A stretch of 5,101 nt of DNA from Betaproteobacteria bacterium (GTDB lineage: Bacteria; Pseudomonadota; Gammaproteobacteria; Burkholderiales; SG8-39), in NCBI GenBank assembly GCA_011391295.1, contig JAABQT010000140.1, forward strand, positions 1 to 5,101. Direction: 5' to 3'. Below are positions 1-5,101 of this stretch, one piece after another (position 1 is the first letter of the stretch; each line of letters begins with the position of its first letter). The notes under the pieces are model-generated. The model had not been told where the DNA came from, ran no database searches, and saw only the letters and a list, made by a program, of their open reading frames with translations. A program made the translations under genes and the position numbers.

Positions 1-408
1 CAGCAGCGCGGACTCGCTCACCACCGCCACTTCTACCTCGCGCTGCAGGATCCTGCCGAGCTCATCGTAGGCAAACAGATCGGTCGGGTCCGCCATGCCG
101 ACGAGGATGCTGGCGCGCCGGTCTTCCAGCACGATGGCGCGGAAGCGCCGCGCTTGCGCTTCCGGCAGGCGCCGCACCACGTCCTGATTGAAATTGAACA
201 GCTTGAGGTTGACGTACGGGATGTTCAACTGGCGGGAGATGGCCTCGCAGATCTGATCGTCGTTGACGAAACCCTGCTCGACGAGCACGCGGCCGAGCCG
301 GCGCCCGCTCTTTTTCTGCTGCTCGAGCGCGATCTTCAGCTGATCCTGCGAGATCGCCTTCTGCGCGACCAGCACGTCGCCGAGGCGGATCTTTTCCGGA
401 CGTCCCAT
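1..408 (-). CDS. mshE: MSHA biogenesis ATPase MshE (GspE/PilB family), N-terminal part, cut by the window edge
   Basis: The minus strand reads open from an ATG at 408-406 to base 1 (136 residues, no stop), so the C-terminal part, including the whole ATPase core, lies outside. The protein opens MGRPEKIRLGDVLVAQKAIS. It contains two 24-residue MshEN motifs: residues 8-31 (RLG, then L17, L21, Q24 of the motif) and residues 37-60 (RLG, G10, I17, I21, Q24), separated by the five residues KKSGR. In the family this tandem motif binds cyclic di-GMP and couples second-messenger level to pilus extension. The following RQLNIPYVNL and VGMADPTDLFAYDEL stretches are typical of the N-terminal domain of GspE/PilB/MshE proteins. 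MshE is a cytoplasmic hexameric ATPase that powers assembly of MSHA-type IV pili. The start is supported by GGGAG at 420-416, seven bases upstream. A PilB or GspE paralogue is the alternative, but the MGRPEKIRLG opening favours MshE. Confidence 0.88.
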   Translation of the reverse strand, partial: MGRPEKIRLGDVLVAQKAISQDQLKIALEQQKKSGRRLGRVLVEQGFVNDDQICEAISRQLNIPYVNLKLFNFNQDVVRRLPEAQARRFRAIVLEDRRASILVGMADPTDLFAYDELGRILQREVEVAVVSESALL

Positions 409-415
409 GGCGAAA

Positions 416-420
416 CTCCC
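416..420 (-). promoter_or_regulatory. Ribosome binding site of mshE
   Basis: The minus strand reads GGGAG here, seven bases before the ATG at 408. It fixes the start of the partial mshE reading frame, which cannot be judged by length because its end is outside the window. Confidence 0.6.
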
Positions 421-438
421 TACCAGAGCGGCGGCGGC

Positions 439-445
439 TATTATC
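439..445. promoter_or_regulatory. Candidate -10 element in the divergent mshE / metallo-hydrolase intergenic region
   Basis: This is the only AT-rich patch in the 125-bp gap between mshE and the divergent gene. On the minus strand 445-440 reads GATAAT (5 of 6 matches to the sigma-70 -10 consensus), which would give a leader of roughly 25 bases for mshE. On the plus strand 439-444 reads TATTAT (also 5 of 6). No convincing -35 hexamer is seen 16-18 bases away on either strand, so the direction and the call itself are tentative. The rest of the gap shows no other structure that I can support. Confidence 0.25.
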
Positions 446-533
446 CGTCAATCCGATACGGGCTGCTTTCGTGCCCCTCGAGACGGCGACAATGGCGCGC
501 TTATCCCGACATGCCTGACTAGAAAGCGAGCAG

Positions 534-1478
534 ATGACGACCTTTGCATCCCAGTCCGACCTCAAGCCGAAGAAGATCAGTTTCCGGCGCCTGTCGAAAA
601 GCGCTTACGGCTTCACCGCCGAAGGCGACCCGAACACAGGGGTGATCGTCGGCGACGACGGCGTGATGGTGATCGACGCCCAGGCAACGCCGCTGATGGC
701 CCGGGAGGTGATCCGGCGCATCCGCCGTGTCACCTCGAAACCGATCAAGTACGTCGTGCTGTCCCACTACCACGCGGTGCGCGTGCTGGGTGCGTCCGCC
801 TACCGGGCCGAGCAGATCATCGCCAGCCGGCGCACGCTCGGGCTGATCCGCGAGCGCGGCAAGCAGGACATGGCGAGCGAAATCGGGCGTTTTCCACGCC
901 TGTTCCGCGGCGCGAAGTCCATCCCCGGGCTGACCTGGCCGACCCTGGTGTTCGAGAACGCGCTCACGGTGATGATGGGGAAATTGGAAGTTCGCATCCT
1001 GCACCTCGGACCGGGCCACACCGGTGGCGACGCCATCGTCTGGCTGCCGCGCGAGCGCGTGCTGTTCTCCGGAGACCTGGTCGAGTACAACGCCGGCATC
1101 TACACCGGCGACGCGCACCTTGAGGAATGGCCCAACACGCTCGACAAACTCAGGGCGCTCAAGCCTCGCGGCCTGGTGCCTGGGCGTGGCCCAGCCCTCA
1201 GCACCCCCGCGCAGTGCGAGAAGGCGATCCGCTTCACCCAGGAGTTCGTGCGCGGGCTGTACCTGACGGCCAGGCGCGGCGCGGCCGCACGGCGGTCGCT
1301 AAAGCAGGTCTACGAGGCGACGAAGAGGAAAATGGACCCGGTCTACGGGCGCTTCCCGATCTACGAGCACTGCATGCCCTTCGACGTCTCGCGCGCCTAC
1401 GATGAAGCGCGCGGCATCAAGCACCCGCGCATCTGGACAGCGCGCAGGGATGTCGAAATGTGGAAGTCGATCGCCTGA
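534..1478 (+). CDS. Metallo-beta-lactamase-fold hydrolase with a degenerate metal site
   Basis: This is a 314-residue MBL-fold protein with no signal peptide or membrane segment, so it is probably cytoplasmic. The fold is shown by the N-terminal strand pattern with GVIVGDDGVMVIDAQ (residues 36-50), LSHYHAVR (76-83), LGPGHTGGD (158-166), LFSGDLV (177-183) and PGRGPAL (216-222). The metal ligands H78, H80, H162 and D181 are present. The Asp-His that normally completes HxHxDH is replaced by V82 and R83, and the usual last His is R218. The site-1 ligands therefore remain while the second metal site looks lost. The C-terminal 90 residues are helical and charged, a family-specific extension of unknown role. 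The start at 534 has only a weak purine-rich AAAGCGAG upstream (523-530). It lies divergent from mshE and convergent with a small gene. The substrate cannot be told from sequence; members of this fold cleave thioesters, lactones, sulfur compounds and phosphodiesters. The fold call is firm, the activity unknown. Confidence 0.85.
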   Translation: MTTFASQSDLKPKKISFRRLSKSAYGFTAEGDPNTGVIVGDDGVMVIDAQATPLMAREVIRRIRRVTSKPIKYVVLSHYHAVRVLGASAYRAEQIIASRRTLGLIRERGKQDMASEIGRFPRLFRGAKSIPGLTWPTLVFENALTVMMGKLEVRILHLGPGHTGGDAIVWLPRERVLFSGDLVEYNAGIYTGDAHLEEWPNTLDKLRALKPRGLVPGRGPALSTPAQCEKAIRFTQEFVRGLYLTARRGAAARRSLKQVYEATKRKMDPVYGRFPIYEHCMPFDVSRAYDEARGIKHPRIWTARRDVEMWKSIA

Positions 1479-1513
1479 GGCGGTGCGAGGACTGCGCCGC
1501 CTGGCTAGGCGCA

Positions 1514-1556
1514 GCCCCGCCGCGGAGGAGGAGGGAGGAAGAAACCGCGGCGGGGC
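1514..1556. terminator. Strong GC hairpin between convergent genes, possible bidirectional transcription stop
   Basis: The left arm GCCCCGCCGCGG (1514-1525) is perfectly complementary to the right arm CCGCGGCGGGGC (1545-1556). They enclose a 19-base loop (1526-1544) made only of purines. The pairing can be carried outward to about 1506-1563 if small bulges are allowed. It lies between the stop codons of the convergent metallo-hydrolase gene (ending 1478) and the small gene (ending 1573), where a shared terminator is expected. There is no run of T after the stem on either strand, so it is not a classical Rho-independent terminator. It may instead pause polymerase or protect mRNA 3' ends. Confidence 0.45.
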
Positions 1557-1572
1557 CTGCCTAATCGGATGT

Positions 1573-1809
1573 TCAGTTGTGGCGCAGTCTCGCGTCGGTA
1601 CACTCGGCCGCTGTGCGACGCATCAGGCGGGCCAGGCCTGCGACCTTCGCCGCTGCCGCTGCAAGGAATCCCGAGAACACCTTGCCGATCATCTGGGCCC
1701 GTTCCTGGCGCGCGTGGCGCGCAACATTTTCCCAGTCGGCATAGCCCACCGGTTGGCGTAAATCGCCTTTCATCTGCTTCTCGATCTGCTCGATTTCGTA
1801 TGCATTCAT
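1573..1809 (-). CDS. Small uncharacterised protein, 78 residues
   Basis: The reading frame runs from the ATG at 1809-1807 to a TGA at 1575-1573. The open frame continues upstream into the lysR gene, but this start is chosen because AAAGGAAG lies five bases before it and the upstream part would overlap the divergent gene. The protein begins MNAYEIEQIEKQMKGDLRQP. An acidic/basic N-terminal helix (residues 1-15) is followed by a Gly-Tyr-Ala-Asp-Trp turn (22-26). A long Ala-rich amphipathic helix (about 27-65) then has basic ends (RHARQERAQ and RLMRR). A mildly hydrophobic stretch FSGFLAAAAAKVAGLA (45-60) could lie on a membrane surface but is short and contains a Lys, so a true membrane span is unlikely. 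The layout is loosely like small YjiS/DUF1127-type or RSP_7527-type proteins of Proteobacteria, a weak resemblance only. It is divergent from lysR and may share its control region. Function unknown. Confidence 0.7.
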   Translation of the reverse strand: MNAYEIEQIEKQMKGDLRQPVGYADWENVARHARQERAQMIGKVFSGFLAAAAAKVAGLARLMRRTAAECTDARLRHN

Positions 1810-1814
1810 CGTTG

Positions 1815-1822
1815 CTTCCTTT
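1815..1822 (-). promoter_or_regulatory. Ribosome binding site of the small 78-residue gene
   Basis: The minus strand reads AAAGGAAG, five bases before the ATG at 1809. It is the best Shine-Dalgarno match near this gene, decides the start, and is the main argument that the short reading frame is really translated. Confidence 0.6.
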
Positions 1823-1859
1823 CGCACCGGTATCCCAATGGCTACTGCGGTGCAGCAAA

Positions 1860-1883
1860 TATACAGCTTTGCAGTCTTGTATA
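1860..1883. promoter_or_regulatory. Dyad TATACA-N12-TGTATA, candidate LysR-type operator in a divergent promoter region
   Basis: A perfect 6-bp inverted repeat (1860-1865 and 1878-1883) with a 12-base spacer lies in the AT-richer divergent gap of about 119 bp (1810-1928). The right arm overlaps TATAGA (1880-1885) and TAGAAT (1882-1887), either of which could be a -10 element for lysR. On the minus strand the left arm overlaps TATATT (1862-1857), a possible -10 for the small gene. A regulator bound here could therefore block or recruit polymerase in both directions, as is common for LysR autoregulation. No strong -35 element is visible for either direction. The call rests on symmetry and position only. 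Confidence 0.4.
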
Positions 1884-1928
1884 GAATAGGGAAGAATGAC
1901 AAAACACTTGTGCATATGACGCAACAAT

Positions 1929-2915
1929 ATGCGTGACGTTGTCCATGGCATGTTGGTGTTCTCCAAGGTGGTCCAGACCGGCAGCCTGTCGGCGGCGGCA
2001 CGCGAGCTCGGTGTCTCGCCGGCGGTCGTCAGCCGGACGCTGGCAGCGCTGGAATCGCACCTGGGTGTGCGCCTGTTGAACAGGACGACGCGCAGCCTGC
2101 ACCTGACCGGCGAGGGCGCCAGCTACTACGAGTCCAGCTCGCGCATCCTTGCCGAGATTGACGAAGCCGATGCCGCGCTGACCGCGCGGCGCGTCGAGCC
2201 GCAGGGGGTGTTGAAGGTCGCGCTGCCCGCCTCTTTCGGGCACAAGCACATCGCGCCACTGATCCCGCGCTTCGCCGCACGCTTTCCGAAGATCGAACTT
2301 GCGCTTTCCCTCTCCGACCGCTCGATCAACCTGATCGAGGAGGGATTCGACCTCGCTATCCGCATCGCGGAACTCAAGGATTCATCGCTGGCCGCGAGGA
2401 AACTCGCGCCCAACCGGCGCGTGGTGTGCGCGAGCCCGGACTACCTGCGCGAGCATGGCTCGCCCAAGACGCCGCAGGATCTCGCCAAGCACAATTGCCT
2501 CGTGGCTAGCTGGGACCACGGGTTTGCCATGACCTGGGATTACAAGAGCCCGGCGGGCAAACGCGGCTCCATGCGCGTCACCGGCCGCTACGCCTGCGAC
2601 AACTGGGAGGTGCTGCGCGAGTGGGCGGTGGCGGGATTGGGCGTGGCGCTCAAATCCACCTGGGACGTGCGCAAGCATCTCGAGGATGGCACCCTGGTGC
2701 CGCTGCTGCCGGGCTACGACTTCGGTACGGACGTGGGTATCTACGCCGTGTATCCGCATCGCCGCTACCTGCCGGCGAAGACGCGTGTATTCATAGATTT
2801 CCTCGCCGAATCCTTCGGGCCCGAGCCCTACTGGGACCTGCCGACGGTCCCGGCAGCGGCAGCCGCAGGCGCCGACAAACCTGCACCGCGAAGCAAGTCG
2901 CGCGCGGTCCTCTAA
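1929..2915 (+). CDS. LysR-family transcriptional regulator (CrgA/DmlR-like clade)
   Basis: This is a 328-residue LysR-type regulator. The winged helix-turn-helix covers about residues 8-66, with the recognition region GSLSAAARELGVSPAVVSRT (18-37) followed by LGVRLLNRTTRSLHLTGEG (45-63). A linker helix (about 66-90) leads into the periplasmic-binding-protein-like effector domain (about 94-297), which starts GVLKVALPASFG and includes the typical DLAIRI (141-146), VCASPDYL (166-173) and GLGVALKS (236-243). Length is slightly above the usual 300 because of an Ala/Pro/Lys-rich tail (about 305-328) that looks disordered. The start is bounded by an in-frame TGA at 1917-1919. No Shine-Dalgarno sequence precedes the ATG, and a second Met at residue 8 is an alternative. 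It lies 39 bp upstream of and co-directional with the oxidoreductase gene, so it may regulate it and itself. The inducer cannot be read from sequence. Confidence 0.93.
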   Translation: MRDVVHGMLVFSKVVQTGSLSAAARELGVSPAVVSRTLAALESHLGVRLLNRTTRSLHLTGEGASYYESSSRILAEIDEADAALTARRVEPQGVLKVALPASFGHKHIAPLIPRFAARFPKIELALSLSDRSINLIEEGFDLAIRIAELKDSSLAARKLAPNRRVVCASPDYLREHGSPKTPQDLAKHNCLVASWDHGFAMTWDYKSPAGKRGSMRVTGRYACDNWEVLREWAVAGLGVALKSTWDVRKHLEDGTLVPLLPGYDFGTDVGIYAVYPHRRYLPAKTRVFIDFLAESFGPEPYWDLPTVPAAAAAGADKPAPRSKSRAVL

Positions 2916-2942
2916 TGCTGTGATAGAACGCGATAGCGACGT

Positions 2943-2946
2943 GGAG
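2943..2946 (+). promoter_or_regulatory. Ribosome binding site of the indolepyruvate ferredoxin oxidoreductase gene
   Basis: GGAG lies eight bases before the ATG at 2955, within the 39-bp gap after lysR. It supports this start, which also gives the N-terminal length expected of the family. The gap is too short to show a convincing separate promoter. Confidence 0.6.
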
Positions 2947-2954
2947 GCCAAACG

Positions 2955-5101
2955 ATGAACGCACCGGCAGAGCTCGCCAGAGTTTCTCTCGACGACAAGT
3001 ACACGCAGGACAAGGGTCGCGTATTCCTCACCGGCACGCAGGCCCTGATCCGGCTGCTGATGCTGCAGCGTGAGCGCGACCTGCGCGCGGGGCTCAACAC
3101 CGCGGGTTACGTCTCCGGCTACCGCGGCTCGCCGCTCGGCGGTCTCGACCAGTCGCTGGCGCGTGCGCAGCAGCATCTTGAGTCCCACCACGTCAAGTTC
3201 CAACCAGGCGTCAACGAAGATCTTGCCGCCACGGCGATCTGGGGTACGCAGCAGGTGGGCATGTTCCCGGGCGCGAAGTACGACGGCGTATTCGGCATGT
3301 GGTACGGCAAGGGTCCGGGCGTGGATCGCTGTGGCGATGTGTTCAAGCACGCGAACTCGGCGGGCACCTCGAAGCACGGCGGCGTCCTGGTGCTCGCGGG
3401 CGACGACCACGCGGCCAAATCTTCGACGCTCGCGCACCAGAGCGAGCACATCCTCAAGGCCTGCTGCATCCCGGTACTCAACCCCTCGAATGTGCAGGAC
3501 TACCTTGATTTCGGGCTGCATGGCTACGCCATGAGCCGCTACGCGGGTGTGTGGATCGGCTTCAAGTGCGTCACCGATGTCGTGGAATCCGGCGCCTCGG
3601 TGATCGTCGACCCCGAGCGCGTGCAGGTGAAGCTGCCCGCGGACTTCGCCCTGCCGCAGGGCGGCTTGAACATCCGCTGGCCGGACGGCTTCCTCGAACA
3701 GGAGATGCGGCTCCTCGACTGGAAGGTGTACGCGGCGCTGGCCTACGTGCGCGCCAACGGCATGGACCGCATCGTGTGGGATTCGCCGCACGCCAGGTTC
3801 GGCATCATCACCACCGGCAAGAGCTTCGGCGACACGATGCAGGCGCTCGCAGACCTCGGCATCGACGAGCGCGTAGCGCGCGACATCGGGCTGCGCGTCT
3901 ACAAGGTGGCGATGTCCTGGCCGCTCGAGCCGCAGGGCGCGCGGCGCTTCGCGCAAGGGCTGGAGGAAATCCTGGTGGTCGAGGAAAAGCGCCAGCTCAT
4001 CGAGTACCAGATCAAGGAAGAGCTCTACACCTGGGATGCCGCCAGGCGCGCGCCGCGCGTGGTCGGCAAATTCGACGACAACGGCGAGTGGAGCCGCGCC
4101 GAAGGCCAGCCCGCCGGCACCTGGCTGCTGCCCGCGCATTACGAGCACAACTCCTCGATCGTGGCGCGCGCCATCGCCAAACGGCTGGAGAAAGCGGGAC
4201 TCGCGGCGCAGCTCGGACCGCGATTCAAGGAACGCCTGGCGTTTCTGGACTTCAAGGAAAAGGCGCTCGCCAAGCCGCGCGTCACCGCCATCCGGCAGCC
4301 GTACTTCTGTTCCGGCTGCCCGCACAATACCTCCACGCGCGTGCCCGAGGGCAGCCGCGCCACCGCCGGCATCGGCTGCCATTACATGGCGGTCTGGATG
4401 GACCGCAGCACCTCGACCTTCACGCACATGGGCGCCGAAGGCGCGCCCTGGATCGGGCAGGCGCCGTTCACCGAGGAAAAGCATATCTTCGCCAATCTGG
4501 GCGACGGCACCTATTTCCATTCCGGGTTGCTCGCGATCCGCGCCGCCGTGGCCGCCAAGGTCAACATGACCTACAAGATTCTGTACAACGATGCGGTGGC
4601 GATGACCGGCGGCCAGCTTCACGACGGGCCGCTCGACCCGGCGATCATTTCGCGCCAGATCGCCGCGGAGGGCGTGCAACCGGTGGTGATCGTCACCGAC
4701 GAGCCGGAGAAGTATCCCCGCGGCACCAACTGGGCGCCTGGCGTCACCATCCGCCACCGCGACGAACTCGACGCCGTGCAGCGCGAGCTGCGCGAGCTGC
4801 CTGGCGTGTCGGCACTGATCTACGACCAGACTTGCGCCTCGGAAAAACGCCGGCGCCGCAAGCGCAATACCTATCCCGACCCCGCCAGGCGCGCGGTGAT
4901 CAACGACATGGTGTGCGAAGGCTGCGGCGATTGCAGCGCGAAGTCCAATTGCCTCTCGGTCGAGCCGCTGGAGACCGAGTTCGGCAGAAAGCGCACCATC
5001 AACCAGTCCACCTGCAACAAGGACTTTTCCTGCGTCAAGGGTTTCTGCCCCAGCTTCGTCACCGTGGAAGGCGGGCAGTTGAAGAAGGGCAAGTCCGGCG
5101 C
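2955..5101 (+). CDS. Indolepyruvate:ferredoxin oxidoreductase, fused single-chain type, C-terminal part outside the window
   Basis: The frame is open from the ATG at 2955 to the right edge (715 complete codons); family members are about 1150-1200 residues, so roughly 60% is present. These enzymes oxidatively decarboxylate aryl- or other 2-oxoacids (such as indolepyruvate or phenylpyruvate) to acyl-CoA, passing electrons to ferredoxin. In order: pyrimidine-binding transketolase-like domain with SGYRGSPLGG (54-63) and AGDDHAAKSSTLAHQSE (148-164); a middle domain about 280-440; FCSGCPHNTST (451-461) and AGIGCHYM (471-478); the thiamine diphosphate site GDG (516-518) with N545 and TGGQ (551-554). 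A cysteine-rich segment follows with C654, C657, C660, C666, C687, C693 and C698, probably holding iron-sulfur clusters. The missing part should include the gamma (2-oxoacid:acceptor) domain. It probably shares a transcript with lysR. The preferred substrate is uncertain, because these fused proteobacterial enzymes are often named by homology alone. Confidence 0.93.
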   Translation, partial: MNAPAELARVSLDDKYTQDKGRVFLTGTQALIRLLMLQRERDLRAGLNTAGYVSGYRGSPLGGLDQSLARAQQHLESHHVKFQPGVNEDLAATAIWGTQQVGMFPGAKYDGVFGMWYGKGPGVDRCGDVFKHANSAGTSKHGGVLVLAGDDHAAKSSTLAHQSEHILKACCIPVLNPSNVQDYLDFGLHGYAMSRYAGVWIGFKCVTDVVESGASVIVDPERVQVKLPADFALPQGGLNIRWPDGFLEQEMRLLDWKVYAALAYVRANGMDRIVWDSPHARFGIITTGKSFGDTMQALADLGIDERVARDIGLRVYKVAMSWPLEPQGARRFAQGLEEILVVEEKRQLIEYQIKEELYTWDAARRAPRVVGKFDDNGEWSRAEGQPAGTWLLPAHYEHNSSIVARAIAKRLEKAGLAAQLGPRFKERLAFLDFKEKALAKPRVTAIRQPYFCSGCPHNTSTRVPEGSRATAGIGCHYMAVWMDRSTSTFTHMGAEGAPWIGQAPFTEEKHIFANLGDGTYFHSGLLAIRAAVAAKVNMTYKILYNDAVAMTGGQLHDGPLDPAIISRQIAAEGVQPVVIVTDEPEKYPRGTNWAPGVTIRHRDELDAVQRELRELPGVSALIYDQTCASEKRRRRKRNTYPDPARRAVINDMVCEGCGDCSAKSNCLSVEPLETEFGRKRTINQSTCNKDFSCVKGFCPSFVTVEGGQLKKGKSG

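Noticed and set aside
154..522. A plus-strand open frame of 122 codons opposite mshE
   Set aside because: The minus strand here encodes a convincing MshE N-terminus with two c-di-GMP motifs. The plus-strand translation is a compositional shadow and runs through the mshE start and its ribosome binding site.
407..1123. A 238-codon plus-strand frame overlapping the metallo-hydrolase start
   Set aside because: Its product is Arg/Pro/His-rich low-complexity sequence, the usual out-of-frame translation of GC-rich coding DNA, and it overlaps the well-supported MBL-fold gene in another frame.
1402..1889. Plus-strand frames (1402-1761 and 1569-1889) across the convergent region and the small gene
   Set aside because: They lack ribosome binding sites and known domains, one runs through the hairpin, and the minus-strand frame in this area has a better start signal and a more protein-like composition.
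2916..2954. Repeated GATAG in the gap between lysR and the oxidoreductase gene, considered as a promoter or operator
   Set aside because: The repeat is only five bases, and no paired -35/-10 elements or symmetry are present in the 39-bp gap.
2382..4757. A 791-codon open frame on the minus strand, antisense to the lysR 3' end and the oxidoreductase gene
   Set aside because: It is exactly in codon register with the sense genes, so its stops could arise only from sense TTA, CTA or TCA codons, which are very rare in this high-GC genome. Its end is indeed a sense TCA codon of lysR. The translation is rich in His, Arg, Ala and Val with no recognisable domain.
4842..4870. A run of basic residues (KRRRRKRN, residues 631-638 of the oxidoreductase) that looks like a nucleic-acid-binding or targeting signal
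   Set aside because: From memory of the family, a basic stretch just before the cysteine-rich segment is common in fused indolepyruvate ferredoxin oxidoreductases, so it is probably a normal linker or ferredoxin-contact feature.

Overview
The window looks like ordinary chromosomal DNA from a high-GC Gram-negative bacterium. The best guess is a betaproteobacterium (Burkholderiales or a close relative). This rests on an MshE-type pilus ATPase, a CrgA-type LysR regulator, a single-chain indolepyruvate ferredoxin oxidoreductase and the near absence of AT-ending codons. The lineage is inferred from protein resemblance, not from a marker gene. No mobile element, CRISPR array, tRNA or rRNA is visible.

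Layout from left to right. (1) Bases 1-408, minus strand: the N-terminal 136 residues of MshE, the MSHA pilus assembly ATPase, cut by the left window edge. It carries two complete tandem c-di-GMP-binding motifs. (2) A 125-bp divergent intergenic region. (3) Bases 534-1478, plus strand: a metallo-beta-lactamase-fold protein whose metal site has lost several canonical ligands. (4) A convergent intergenic region of 94 bp holding a perfect 12-bp GC-rich hairpin with a purine-only, G-rich loop. (5) Bases 1573-1809, minus strand: a 78-residue uncharacterised protein with a clear ribosome binding site. (6) An AT-richer divergent promoter region of about 119 bp with a perfect TATACA/TGTATA dyad. (7) Bases 1929-2915, plus strand: a LysR-family regulator. 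(8) From base 2955 to the right edge, plus strand: the first 715 residues of a fused indolepyruvate:ferredoxin oxidoreductase, starting 39 bp after the regulator.

Functional reading. The pilus ATPase belongs to a gene cluster lying beyond the left edge and is probably unrelated to the rest. The LysR gene and the oxidoreductase are close and co-directional, so they may share a transcript. The regulator could control oxidative decarboxylation of aryl- or other 2-oxoacids from amino acid breakdown, but this is inferred from position only. The small protein is divergent from the LysR gene and shares its control region. The metallo-hydrolase has no evident partner here.

I found no clearly new multi-gene system. 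The items most worth a second look are the altered metal site of the metallo-beta-lactamase-fold protein, the hairpin with a G-rich purine loop, and the dyad between the small gene and the LysR gene.
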